Shown piece by piece: positions 45,608 through 55,600 of a DNA stretch of 64,000 nucleotides (positions are counted from its first letter, which is position 1; each line of letters opens with the position of its first letter). Source of the DNA: Glutamicibacter creatinolyticus (GTDB lineage: Bacteria; Actinomycetota; Actinomycetes; Actinomycetales; Micrococcaceae); assembly GCF_006094275.1 (NCBI RefSeq), contig NZ_CP034412.1:2108001-2172000 (forward strand), read 5' to 3'. The translations under genes were made by a program, and so were the position numbers. Below the pieces are notes generated by a model, which did not search any database, was not told the DNA's origin, and saw only the letters and a list, made by a program, of their open reading frames with translations.

Positions 45608-45791
45608 GTAAGTCGCTCCCGCCGCGGACATAAAAGTTGTGGCTCGGCCATTTGGGGACAAACGACCACTCCTAGCCTACTGAATAAGCCCAGGGAACTT
45701 CATCCGCACACGGAGGTATATTCGGTGTGCCGAAAGCGAACTGGGGCGTGGATCTATGTCAACGCTCAGCTCGAACGGGTACTTTTATTAC

Positions 45792-47219
45792 ATGGCACAG
45801 AACCCACCAAATAATCGACCGCACGGGTCGGACGACGAGAATGACCCACAGGATCCTTTTGCTGCGATGTTTGGACAACTCTTCGGTGGTGGATTCGATC
45901 CCAACAATCTTCCACCGCAGTTGCGGGCCGCGCTGGGCGACCAGGCGAACAATCCCGCGGCAATGCAGCAGATGATGCAACAGGCCCAGGCCTTCATGTC
46001 GGCGATGATGCAGTCCAATCCCGCCGAGGGCTCGGTGAACTGGAAGCTGGCTTCGGACACCGCGCTGCAGGCCTACGCCAGCGAAGACCCGGCCGTGAGC
46101 GAATCGCGGCGCAGCGCCATCGCCGACGCCTCCCACCTGGCCGGCATGTGGCTGGATAACGCGACCGTCTTTGAAGGCACGGGCATGCCGCTGGAGGCGT
46201 GGACCCGCCGCAAGTGGTTCGACAAGACCCTGGGCACCTGGAAGCAGCTGACCGAGCCGATCGCCGAATCGGTGATCAAGGCGATCACCTCCTCGATGCA
46301 GGAGCAGCTGCCCGAACAGATCAAGGGCATGCTGGGCAATTCCGACCAGATCTTCCGCAACCTGGGCGGCAGCATGTTCGGCGCCCAGCTGGGCACCGCG
46401 CTGGGCACCCTGGCCAAGGACGTGTTGGGCGGCACGGACATTGGTCTGCCCCTGGCGGGGAATACCCCGGGCCTGGTGGCCACCAACGTGCAGGCCTTTG
46501 GCGAGGGGCTGGAGATCCCGGAGCAGGAAATCCTGCTGTACGTGGTGCTGCGTGAGGCCGCCCATGTGCGCCTGTTCCAGCGGGTCCCGTGGCTGTCCTC
46601 GAAGCTGATCGGCGCGGTGGAAAGCTACGCGCGGGGCATCCACATCGACATGTCCCGCATCGAAGAGGCGGTGCGCGATGTCGACCCGTCAAATCCGGAG
46701 TCGCTGCAGCAGATGCTTGGCGAGGGCCTGTTCACCCCGCAGCGCACCGAGGCGCAGGAACGGGCGCTGAAGAACCTGGAACTGACCCTGGCGCTCATCG
46801 AGGGCTGGGTGGACCATGTGGTGTCCCTGGCCGCGAAGAACCTGCCGTTCTCCGAGCACCTGCGCGAAACCTTCCGTCGCCGCCGTGCCTCGGGCGGACC
46901 GGCGGAGAACACGTTCGCCTCCCTGGTGGGCCTGGAGCTGCGTCCCCGCCGCCTGCGCGAGGCCACTGCCCTGTGGGAGCACCTGGATGCCGAACGCGGT
47001 ACCGAGGGCCGCGACGCGGTCTGGGATCACCCGGACCTGATGCCCACCGCCGAGGATCTTGATGATCCGGCCAGCTTCACCAGCCGCCGGGAGACCGCGG
47101 CGTCGGAGTTCGAGGACTTTGACGCCCAGCTGGGCAAGCTGCTCGACGGCGGTTTTGAGGCCACCGATGATCCGCAGGATCCAGAAGACCCTGACGGCCC
47201 GCAGGAGCCGAAGCCGTAG
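45792..47219 (+). CDS. Zinc-dependent metalloprotease-like protein (DUF2342 family)
   Basis: About 475 residues from ATG 45792; an ATG at 45756 is possible and neither has a strong ribosome site. The N-terminus is Asn/Asp/Gly-rich. The core is a DUF2342 domain with the presumed metal motif VVLREAAHVRLFQRVPWL (about 245-265). The acidic tail is Asp/Pro-rich. Proteins of this family are labelled zinc-dependent metalloproteases or F420-associated by similarity, with little direct evidence. Its conserved neighbours are UPF0182 and PDZ-Lon. Confidence 0.88.
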   Translation: MAQNPPNNRPHGSDDENDPQDPFAAMFGQLFGGGFDPNNLPPQLRAALGDQANNPAAMQQMMQQAQAFMSAMMQSNPAEGSVNWKLASDTALQAYASEDPAVSESRRSAIADASHLAGMWLDNATVFEGTGMPLEAWTRRKWFDKTLGTWKQLTEPIAESVIKAITSSMQEQLPEQIKGMLGNSDQIFRNLGGSMFGAQLGTALGTLAKDVLGGTDIGLPLAGNTPGLVATNVQAFGEGLEIPEQEILLYVVLREAAHVRLFQRVPWLSSKLIGAVESYARGIHIDMSRIEEAVRDVDPSNPESLQQMLGEGLFTPQRTEAQERALKNLELTLALIEGWVDHVVSLAAKNLPFSEHLRETFRRRRASGGPAENTFASLVGLELRPRRLREATALWEHLDAERGTEGRDAVWDHPDLMPTAEDLDDPASFTSRRETAASEFEDFDAQLGKLLDGGFEATDDPQDPEDPDGPQEPKP

Positions 47220-47245
47220 CCAGACCGGCTGATTCGTTCACGGGT

Positions 47246-47277
47246 TGGGTCCCGACGACCGTGGTCGTCGGGGCCCA
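47246..47277. terminator. Bidirectional hairpin between convergent genes
   Basis: TGGGTCCCGACGACC and GGTCGTCGGGGCCCA pair with one G:U around GT, so the real loop is probably 4 bases. It lies between the convergent metalloprotease (stop 47219) and YgjP-like (stop 47332) genes and may stop both. Confidence 0.7.
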
Positions 47278-47331
47278 GCCCGTTTCTCAAGGGATGCAGC
47301 CCCGGAAGGACGGCGAGCGCCGGCGGACCGC

Positions 47332-47952
47332 TTAGCCGTGCTCCACGTCCCCACCCTCATCCAGGTCCTCGAGCTGATCATCCGGGCGCCCCATCTCCCG
47401 GGCGTGGGCCCGGTAGCCGGCGCTAAAGGCCTTGAGGTATTCGTCGGCTTCGCGCCGCCGCTCGAAACGGTTCAGCAGCCCGTTGAAGCGCGGGCCGTGC
47501 CCGTCCGCCGGTTCCACCAGGTGGCACAGTTCGTGCACCAGCACATAGTCCTGAACCCATTGCGGCATGTACTGCAGGCGCGTGGAGAGCCGGATGCGGC
47601 GCTCGTACACGGTCGCCGAACCCCAGCGCTTGGTCTGGTTGCTGACCCAGCGCACCGAGGCCGGTGCGGCCAAACCCCCGGTGTAGTGCCGGTCCAGGGC
47701 TATGGCCCGCTGCATCAACGCCTCATCACTTAGCGCCCAGTCGGTGGTGCGCTTGCGCTGACGGAACTTCTTGAGCATCTCCTCGACAAAGGTGCGTTCG
47801 GCCGATTCGGTCAATGCCGCCGGGACCGAGACGACAAAGCGGTCATCCTTCCACTGGGAGGAGACGGTCTTGCGTCGTTTGGTGGAACGCACGATGCGTA
47901 CCGGGATGTCATCCTCGGCATAGAAATCCACTGTGGTGGGATGCGCTGGCAT
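47332..47952 (-). CDS. YgjP-like metallopeptidase (SprT/DUF45 type)
   Basis: 206 residues. The zinc motif is VLVHELCHLVEPADGHGPRF (about 140-160: H-E-x-x-H with the third His in HGPRF). The N-terminal part (VRIVRSTKRRKTVSSQWKDDRFVVSVP) is typical of the YgjP domain. There is no signal peptide, so it acts in the cytoplasm. The natural substrate is unknown. Single gene, convergent with the DUF2342 gene. Confidence 0.9.
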   Translation of the reverse strand: MPAHPTTVDFYAEDDIPVRIVRSTKRRKTVSSQWKDDRFVVSVPAALTESAERTFVEEMLKKFRQRKRTTDWALSDEALMQRAIALDRHYTGGLAAPASVRWVSNQTKRWGSATVYERRIRLSTRLQYMPQWVQDYVLVHELCHLVEPADGHGPRFNGLLNRFERRREADEYLKAFSAGYRAHAREMGRPDDQLEDLDEGGDVEHG

Positions 47953-48118
47953 GCCAAGCCTCCGATTCTAGAAGTTCGTGCCCGGGCTGCCGGACGTGGA
48001 ATCCCCACCCTAGGCCCGCACTCACCGCCCCGGGCGATGCGGGTCACCGGTTGGGGATAGACCGGCTGGCCCCGCGCCCCGCAGCGCGTTACCGCATCAC
48101 GGTACGGGCCGGCGGCTC

Positions 48119-50227
48119 TCAGCCCTGGTTCACCAGGTCCAGCACGGCCTGCCCGTAGCGTTCAAGTTTGGATTTGCCCACCCCGGAAATCCGGCCCAGC
48201 TCCTGTAGCGTACCGGGTTTGTCCTCAGCAATGGCCATCAGCGTTGAATCGGTGAACACCACGAACGCGGGAACCGAGTTCGCCTGGGACACCTCACTGC
48301 GCCAGCCGCGCAGTGTCTCAAAGAGCTGCTCGTCGTAGGCGGCCGGACAGTCCGAGCACCGGCGCAGCTTGCGTTCACGGGCGTTGCTGAGGAACGAGCC
48401 GCATTCCCGGCACACGGCCGGCGTCAGTTTCTGTTCCTTGCGCCGCCGGCTTGGCTGGCGGGCCGAGGAACGCGGCACGGCGCGGATCCCGTCCAGGAAG
48501 CGTGAGGGCTGGCGGTGGGCGCGTCCTCCTGGTGTGCGGGCCAACGACCAGGAGAGGAACAGCTGCAGCCGGGCCCTGGTGATCCCCACGTACAGCAGTC
48601 GCCGTTCCTCGTCGTAGCCGGCCTGGTCCTTGGCATAGGTGATCGGCACCAGCCCGTCACTGAGCCCGGCCAAGAAGACCACATCCCATTCCAGGCCCTT
48701 GGCCGCATGGAAGGAGGCCAGGGTGACCCCGTTCAGCGTGGGCGCGTGCTGGGTGGCGGCGCGTTCCTCAAGTTCGGTGATGATCTCCCGCAGGGTAATC
48801 TGCTCGCCTCCCTGTTCGCGGGCGGCGGCCATGTCGTCGGCCAGACGCACCAGCGCCGAGAGCGATTCCCAGCGTTGGCGTTGGGCCCCGCCGGCCGCCG
48901 GCGGCTGGGGGGCGTAGCCGTGGGAGGAAAGCACGTCGCGCACCATCTGGGGTGCCGGGATCTCCGATTCCACGTGCAGGGCCGCGCGCAGCGCGAGCAT
49001 CCCCTCCTTGACCTCGGTGCGGGAGAAGAAGCGTTCGGCGCCGCGCATCACGTACGGGATGGAGTGTGCGGTCAGGGCCTGTTCGAAGGCCTCGGACTGG
49101 CCGTTGGTGCGGTACAGGATGGCGATTTCACTGACGTCCTGGCCGTTGCCCAGCAGTGCCTTGATCCGCTGGGCGACTTCCTCCGCCTCGTGCGCGTCAT
49201 CACTGGCCTCGAAGAACTCCGGCTCCGGGCCGTGCTCGCGCTGGGCGATCAGCTCCAGGGGTTCAGGCCAGGTGACCGTGCGGTCCGGCACGGAGGTTTC
49301 AATGCGGCGCGTGGCCAGGATCTTATTGGCCAGGGCCACCACTTCGGGGGTGGAACGGTAGTCGCGCACCAGCTTGACCACGTCAGCCTCCGGGTAGCGT
49401 TGGCGGAACTTCAGCAGGTAGTCGGAGGTCGCCCCGGTGAACGAGTAGATGGTCTGGGAAGCGTCTCCCACCACGCAGATGTCCCGCCGCTCCCCCAGCC
49501 ACAAATCCAGCAGGCGCTGCTGCAGCGGGGAAACGTCCTGGTACTCATCCACCACGAAGTGCCGGTACTGGGCACGCACGCTGGCCGCGACCTTCTCATC
49601 GTCCTCCAGGATGGCAGCGGTGAGCATCAGGACGTCTTCAAAGTCGATGACCTGGCGGTCGTCCTTCAGCTCCTCATAGGTCTGGAAGATGCGCACCATC
49701 GTCACCGGCTCCAGCCCGTTGGGCAGCTCCCGGCCCTCGACCACCTTGGCGTAGGTTTCCACCGAATGCATCGAGACCTTCGCCCACTCAATTTCGGAGG
49801 CCAGGTCGCGCACCATCGCCCGGTCGCTGGAAATGCGCAACCGGCGCGCGCTTTCGGCCACCAACGGCGCCTTGTGCTCAATCAGGTTCGGCAGGGTGCC
49901 GCCAATGGATTGCGGCCAGAAGTACTGCAGCTGGCGCAGCGCCGCAGCATGGAAGGTGCGGGTCTGCACCCCGTTGGCGCCCAGGTGGCGCAGCCGGGTG
50001 CGCATCTCCGCTGCGGCACGGGTGGTGAAGGTCAGGGCCAGCACGGTGTTGGGCTGGTACACCCCGGTATAGACCCCGTGGGCGATGCGGTGGGTGATTG
50101 CCCGGGTCTTGCCGGTGCCCGCCCCGGCCAGGATGCACAGCGGTCCGGTCAGGCTTTCGGCCGCACGGCGCTGCTCGGCGTCCAGGCCCGCCAGCAGATC
50201 CGGGCTCACGCTGGACTGCTCGCTCAT
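48119..50227 (-). CDS. uvrD2: ATP-dependent DNA helicase UvrD2
   Basis: 702 residues. Superfamily 1A helicase motifs are Walker A LAGAGTGKTRAITHR, VVDEYQDVSPLQQRLL (motif II) and VTLASFHAAKGLEWDVVFL (motifs IV-V). A tetracysteine zinc element (CRECGSFLSNARERKLRRC, about 600) and a C-terminal HRDC domain (LQELGRISGVGKSKLERYG) are the marks of actinobacterial UvrD2. It unwinds DNA in repair and replication. ATG 50227 overlaps the nudC stop by 4 bases (50224-50227). Confidence 0.95.
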   Translation of the reverse strand: MSEQSSVSPDLLAGLDAEQRRAAESLTGPLCILAGAGTGKTRAITHRIAHGVYTGVYQPNTVLALTFTTRAAAEMRTRLRHLGANGVQTRTFHAAALRQLQYFWPQSIGGTLPNLIEHKAPLVAESARRLRISSDRAMVRDLASEIEWAKVSMHSVETYAKVVEGRELPNGLEPVTMVRIFQTYEELKDDRQVIDFEDVLMLTAAILEDDEKVAASVRAQYRHFVVDEYQDVSPLQQRLLDLWLGERRDICVVGDASQTIYSFTGATSDYLLKFRQRYPEADVVKLVRDYRSTPEVVALANKILATRRIETSVPDRTVTWPEPLELIAQREHGPEPEFFEASDDAHEAEEVAQRIKALLGNGQDVSEIAILYRTNGQSEAFEQALTAHSIPYVMRGAERFFSRTEVKEGMLALRAALHVESEIPAPQMVRDVLSSHGYAPQPPAAGGAQRQRWESLSALVRLADDMAAAREQGGEQITLREIITELEERAATQHAPTLNGVTLASFHAAKGLEWDVVFLAGLSDGLVPITYAKDQAGYDEERRLLYVGITRARLQLFLSWSLARTPGGRAHRQPSRFLDGIRAVPRSSARQPSRRRKEQKLTPAVCRECGSFLSNARERKLRRCSDCPAAYDEQLFETLRGWRSEVSQANSVPAFVVFTDSTLMAIAEDKPGTLQELGRISGVGKSKLERYGQAVLDLVNQG

Positions 50228-51147
50228 CGGGCGCCCGCCTCCGGCAGGGGCTGGCCGTACCAGTCGCGGATCAGGGCGTGGGCAATGGAGACCCCGCGCG
50301 GGATCTGGATGCTGCCGGCGGCCAGTTCCCGGCCCAGTTCCGCCCGGGAGAACCAGCGCAGGTCCAGGATTTCCAGTCCGTCGGGCACCAGGTCGGTGGT
50401 TTGGGCGTGCGCTGTATAGCCAAGCATCAGCGAGCGCGGCAGCGGCCAGGGCTGGGAGCCGCGGTAGTGGCATTCATCAACGCGCACCCCGGATTCCTCG
50501 AAGACCTCGCGCCGCACCGCCGATTCGCAGGATTCCCCGGCCTCAACGAAGCCGGCCAGCACCGAGTACACGGTCGTGTTCCAGCGGGCGTTGGCCCCGA
50601 GCAGGATCCGGTCCTGGTCATCGATGATCGCCACGATCACCGCCGGGTCGGTGCGGGGAAAGAGCTCATGCCCGTTCTTCACGCATTTAAGCACCCACCC
50701 GGCCGTGGTGGGGCGCACGGGGGAACCGCATTCGGGGCAGAAGTTGTAGCTGCGCCGCCAGTTGGTGATCGCCTGGGCGATCAGCATCAGGTGCTGGTGT
50801 TCGGGCCGCAGTTGGGTGAACGCGGTGCGCAGGTCCAGCAGCTCGTGGTGGGCCGGGGCCACCTGCTGCGGCAGCAGGGCCACCACGTAGTCGTGCTGCG
50901 CCGCGCGCCCCAGGTAGATGTACTCCCCGCCCTCGGGCAGGGTGGAGGATGGGCCGGGCACCAGCGCCAGCCCGCCGGCATCGGCCAGGGCCCTGCCCTC
51001 GACCATGCTCATGACCAGGGTGCTCTCACGTTGCAGAACCTGTTGCAGCAGATCCGGTTCATCATATTCGATAATCTGCCGTTCGAACCGGGCCTCCGCG
51101 AAGCTCAGGTCCTCCAGGGGCAGGTGGTATTTCTCTGCAAGCGCCAT
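50224..51147 (-). CDS. nudC: NADH/NAD+ diphosphatase NudC (Nudix)
   Basis: 307 residues from ATG 51147, the most natural start, though no clear ribosome site is seen. A zinc ribbon with CPECGSPVRPTTAGWVLKC precedes the Nudix box GFVEAGESCESAVRREVFEESG. The NudC-specific SQPWPLPRSLMLGY motif follows. The enzyme hydrolyses NAD(H) and removes NAD caps from RNA. It is coupled to uvrD2, as in mycobacteria, and divergent from the kinase-like gene. Confidence 0.93.
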   Translation of the reverse strand: MALAEKYHLPLEDLSFAEARFERQIIEYDEPDLLQQVLQRESTLVMSMVEGRALADAGGLALVPGPSSTLPEGGEYIYLGRAAQHDYVVALLPQQVAPAHHELLDLRTAFTQLRPEHQHLMLIAQAITNWRRSYNFCPECGSPVRPTTAGWVLKCVKNGHELFPRTDPAVIVAIIDDQDRILLGANARWNTTVYSVLAGFVEAGESCESAVRREVFEESGVRVDECHYRGSQPWPLPRSLMLGYTAHAQTTDLVPDGLEILDLRWFSRAELGRELAAGSIQIPRGVSIAHALIRDWYGQPLPEAGAR

Positions 51148-51313
51148 ATCTACAACTTTAGGCGTGCTGTCAAAATACGGGTGGTCCCGGGCCCCGGAGT
51201 GTGGGCGACCCCACCCTGCTTCCCCCAGGGCCGCACGGCGCCCCACCGATTTGCGGTGACATACCGTGAGTCTTTGGCCATCAGCACTGTGCCGGTAGTT
51301 TACGGTGGAACAT

Positions 51314-52594
51314 GTGAAACGCTCTGCCATGGAACTCGCCGCAATTGCCACCGCAGCAGTGCCCGGTCTCTGCCCGGTTGGCTACGCTGCGTTGTCCGAT
51401 GACCCCGAAGATTTTGATTCGGCGCTGCTCATCGACGACAAGAAAAACCGTTGGCGGGTGCGTTCGCCCAAACACGATGAGGCCAGCATGCGCTTGGAGG
51501 CCGAGCTGTCGGCGCTGCGCGCTTTTTCGGCCAAGGTCCGCGCCGCGCTGCCCTTCGCGCTGCCGGCGATAGCCGGCACCGTCCGCCAGGGACCGCTGCG
51601 CACCTTCGTTTACAAGGACCTGCCCGGACACGGGGTGATGCTGGAGGACCTGGTGCAGCTGGGTGAACCGCTGGCCCGGGAGCTGGGCAACACGATGGCC
51701 GCGATCCACAAGATCCCGGATGAATCGGTGGAGGTCGCCGGGCTGCCCACCTACACGGCCGACGAGGTGCGCCAGCGCAAGCTCAACGAACTGGACACCG
51801 CCGCCGCCACCGGCAAGGTGCCCAGCCGGCTGCTGCGCCGTTGGGAGCACGCGATGGAAGACGTGTCGCTGTGGCGGTTTAATGCCGCGGTGGTCCACGG
51901 CTCCTTCGATGAGGAGCAGCTGCAGGTGCTGGGCAGCCGCATCACCGCCGTGAAGGGGTGGACCGACCTGCACGTGGGCGACCCGGCCGAGGACTTCGCC
52001 TGGCTTTCGGCGGTGGAGGATCACGAGTTCGGCGACAAGGTGTTTGCCGCATACATGCAGGCCCGCGCCGACAAGGCCGACCCGCACATCATGCGCCGCG
52101 CGGCGCTGAACGCCGAGTTCGCCCTGGCCCAGTGGCTGGTGAAGTCCCTGGATTCGAAGGACGATGAACGCATCGCCGACGCCGAGCAGATGCTGCACGA
52201 GCTGGATGAGAACATCGCCGAGTACGGCGGCCAGCCGCTGTCCGTGGTTGAGGAGCCGCGACCGGTCAGCTCCGTGTTCGGCAAGCCGCAGCAGGAGCAG
52301 GACCCGGCCAACGAGCAGGGCAGCACCGCGCACGGCGAGGATTCAAACACCGCCAGCGCGCCGGATTCCTCCCAACGGGTCTCCAAGCTGCCCGAGCCTG
52401 CGCAGGCCCAGCCGACCGGGGCCGATGAGGCAGCCAAAGATGAGGCAGCCAAGGATGAGGCAACCAAGGATGAGACCGAAACGGGCCGGGAGGCGGACCA
52501 GCAGGAAACTGTGGCCCCCGAAACCGGCGGAACCCACACCGGCTCCACCGCGGCCAAGCAGCCCCCGGCACCGGAGCAGGATTCGACAAATTAG
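51314..52594 (+). CDS. Aminoglycoside-phosphotransferase-fold protein, probable pseudokinase
   Basis: 426 residues from GTG 51314 (GGTGGA 5 bases upstream). Residues 1 to about 310 follow the APH kinase fold. The catalytic loop, normally HGDxxxxN, reads His195-Gly-Ser197-FDEEQLQ. The metal-binding aspartate normally in IDW is Gly215 (AVKGWTDLHVGDPAEDFAWL). Both key aspartates are thus missing although the following GDPAEDFAWL is intact. The last 110 residues are low-complexity Glu/Lys/Ala/Pro. Phosphotransfer is unlikely; a binding or regulatory role is inferred. Confidence 0.8.
   Translation: MKRSAMELAAIATAAVPGLCPVGYAALSDDPEDFDSALLIDDKKNRWRVRSPKHDEASMRLEAELSALRAFSAKVRAALPFALPAIAGTVRQGPLRTFVYKDLPGHGVMLEDLVQLGEPLARELGNTMAAIHKIPDESVEVAGLPTYTADEVRQRKLNELDTAAATGKVPSRLLRRWEHAMEDVSLWRFNAAVVHGSFDEEQLQVLGSRITAVKGWTDLHVGDPAEDFAWLSAVEDHEFGDKVFAAYMQARADKADPHIMRRAALNAEFALAQWLVKSLDSKDDERIADAEQMLHELDENIAEYGGQPLSVVEEPRPVSSVFGKPQQEQDPANEQGSTAHGEDSNTASAPDSSQRVSKLPEPAQAQPTGADEAAKDEAAKDEATKDETETGREADQQETVAPETGGTHTGSTAAKQPPAPEQDSTN
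52424..52474 (+). repeat. 15-base tandem repeat in the kinase-like gene
   Basis: Three consecutive units of GATGAGGCAGCCAAA with one or two changes, then a partial fourth unit. They encode repeats of DEAAK/DEATK in the charged C-terminal tail, so the repeat keeps the reading frame and is a likely site of length variation. Confidence 0.8.
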
Positions 52595-52604
52595 GTCATG
52601 GCCC

Positions 52605-52656
52605 ACGGGCCCCGGCCGCGGCGGCACCCTTGGATGCTGCTGCGGCCGGGGCCCGT
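52605..52656. terminator. Terminator hairpin between convergent genes
   Basis: ACGGGCCCCGGCCGC (52605-52619) pairs exactly with 52642-52656 (15 bp) around a 22-base loop. It separates the convergent kinase-like gene (stop 52594) and adnB-like gene (stop 52691). Confidence 0.7.
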
Positions 52657-52690
52657 TGCGTTACCCCTGCCTGGTTGAACGCTGCTTGGT

Positions 52691-55600
52691 TCAGCCCTGC
52701 CGGGTTGGTTCGTCCAGCTGCTCGAACGCGGCGCCGATCATCTGTTCCAGCTCCGCTTCGGATTGCAGCTGCTGGGCGTGGATGGTGATCCCGGCCCCCA
52801 CATAGTAGAAGGCGGCCTGGATTTCCTCCAGCGGAATCCCGTGCAGGCGCGACCAGCCCAACCGGTACACGGCCAGCTGCACCAGTTTGTCCTTCAATGA
52901 CTTGCCGCTGGGCACGTGCCCGGTCTTCCAGTCCACCAGCAGCCAATGCCCCTCAGCGGTGCGGAACACCGCATCGATCCGGCCGCGCACCGCAATATCC
53001 CCGATGCGGGTTTCCAGGGGCACTTCCACGTGCACCGGTTGGCGTTCGGCCCATTCGCTTTGCCGGAACGCCTGCTTCATCCCCTCCAGGTCCAGGGTGT
53101 CGTCGATCAGCGCGTCGGCCGGTTCCAGGATCTCCCCCAGGTCCAGCATCTGGGTCTGTTCGTAGTATTCCTCCAGCCAGGCGTGGAACGCGGTACCGCG
53201 TCGTGCCGCCATGCCGGGGCGCCGCGGCACCGGGCGGCGCAGGTTCTCCAGCACCTCCTGCGGGTTCTCGGCCAATTCCACAAACAGGGAGGCCCGCACG
53301 TGTTCGGGCTTGTGCACACCGTGCTCCTGCTGGGCCGCGAACTGGCGTTGGGCGAGCAGCCGAGTAGCCTCCTCCGCCCAGGCCTGGCCCTGCTCGGTCT
53401 GCATCACCGCCTCCTGCGGGGTTTGGGCCGCCCCCAGCACCCCCTCGGCCATGGTCTGCAGGACTTCGCGGCGCGAGTACGGGTAGACGGTGCGTGGGTT
53501 GCCCCCGGTGACCTCCGGCCCCTGCAAAGGGTCGTAGGGCCAGCGCGCCTCAACCGGTTGCGAGCGGGTTGGGTTGGCTTCGGGCGCCTGCTCGTCCTGC
53601 ACCCACACCCCGATCTCGGCCCCAGGGGTAGGGCCCTCGGCCAGCGGCAGCAGCTGCTCTATGAAGATAGATGGGCTTGAGGGTTTGGTGCGGGTCCCGT
53701 ACCAGACGCTGCAGCTGCAGATCAGCAGCGATTTAGCGCGGGTCAGCGCCACATAGGCCAGACGGCGTTCTTCCTGTTCATTGTGCTCTGCCACGTCGGC
53801 GGCGAATTGCTTCTCGGCTTCGAGCAGCTCAAAAAAGGAGGCCTGGTCGGTGTCCCACTGCGGCAGGTCACGGCGGTCACCGCGCAGCGGCCAGGGCAGG
53901 GCCGCGTCCCCGCTGGTCCAGCGGTCCGAGGTGCGGTCCGGGAACACGCCCTCATTCATGGACATCACCGCCACGATGTCCCATTCCAGTCCCTTGGAGG
54001 CATGGATGGTCAGCAGCTGCACGCTGTTTGGGTCGGCGTCCTGGGTCGGCAGCGGCAGCCCCTTCTCCTTGTCGGCCGCCTGCTCCAGCCAGTACAGGAA
54101 CCCGGTCAGGTCCGCCTGCGGCGCGTGGCGGCAGTAGTCCTTGATGACATCGGCAAAAGCATCTAGGTTGGCCCGCCGCTGCCCTGGCTCCACCCAGGGC
54201 CGGGCCGCGACCTCGATGTCCAGGTTCATGGCGCGCTCAATTTCCCTGACAAGGGCCTCGAGGTCGTCGTTTGCCAGCAGCCGCAGCCGGCGCAGTTCAT
54301 CACGCAGGCTACTCAGCCGCAGGTACCCGGTCTCACTCAGTGTCCGCCCATCGGCGCTGGTCCAGCCGGCCGGCGGCAGGAAGTCCAGCGCCTCAATCAG
54401 GCTCGCGGCGTCGTTGACCTCCGCCCGGGCCAGGGTTTGCTCATCTTCTTGCGCGTCCTGCACCAGCAGCTGCGCTTCGAGGGTTCCGGTCAGGGCGTGT
54501 TCACGGCGCCGGGCCAGGAAACGGGACCAGTCGGCGAAGGCCATCAGGTCCGCCGGGCCGATGCGCCAGCGGGCGCCGGCCAGCAGCCGCATCAGCTTGT
54601 CGCTGCGCAGCGGGTCCACCAGCACGTGCAGACAGGAGACCAGGTCGTTGACTTCCGGGGTGCTCAACAGCCCGGAGAGCCCCACCAGCTGGTACGGGAT
54701 TTCCTTCTCGGAAAGCACCTGGGCCATCAGGCCCAGCTGGGCGCGGTTGCGGCTGAGCACCGCAGCGGTGGTCTCCTGGCCTGCGGAGCGGCGCTGGAGG
54801 ATTTCTGTCTCGATCGTTTGGGCGATCGCCTCGGCTTCCTGCCGGTCGGTCGCACAACGGTTGAGCACCACCCGCCCGGGCTGGGCGTGGGCGGAGGCCT
54901 CCAGCGGTTTGACGGCCACCGGGCCGGGAGCCTGCTGTCCGCTGCCGGAGACCAGGTTGGCCGCCTGCAGCACGTTGACCGTGTTGCGCCAGGCGATCGT
55001 CAGGTGGCGCACGTGGGCGTTGCGCCGCTGCCCGTCCGGCTCGACGATGGGAAATTCGTTGGGAAAGTGGAAGAGCTGTCCGGCGCTGGCTCCGCGGAAA
55101 CCGTAGATGGACTGGTTCGGGTCCCCCACCGCGGTGACCGGGTGTCCGTCGCCGAAGAGCTGGGAGAAGAGCACCATCTGGGCGTGGGAGGTGTCCTGGA
55201 ACTCGTCAAGCAGCACCACCTTGTACTTGGAGCGTTCGGCCACCGCTGCGGCCGGGATCTGCTCGGCGATGCGTGCGGCGTGGGCGACCAGGTCCCCGTA
55301 GTCCATGACCCCGCGCCGCGCCTTCTCCTCGGCGTAGCGCTGGCTGAGTTCGGCGATGGTGGCCCGCGAGGCGATCTTGTCGATGAGTTTGCCGGCGACC
55401 GCGGTCTGCGCCTTGTCCTTGTCCGGGTACATGGGCAGACGGCGCAGCCGCTGCTCCAGGTCCCGCAGCCAGGCTTCGGCCTGCGCGGTGCCCACCAGGT
55501 GTTCGGAGGCCTCGGAGGAGAAGCTGACGATCGCGTTGATCAGGGTGCTGGTGGCGCTGCCCAGGTGTTCGTAGTCCCCGGTGTAGGCCTCAAGGACCTC

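Noticed and set aside
48515-50419. 634-codon frame opposite uvrD2
   Set aside because: Shadow frame of a helicase with all its motifs present on the minus strand.
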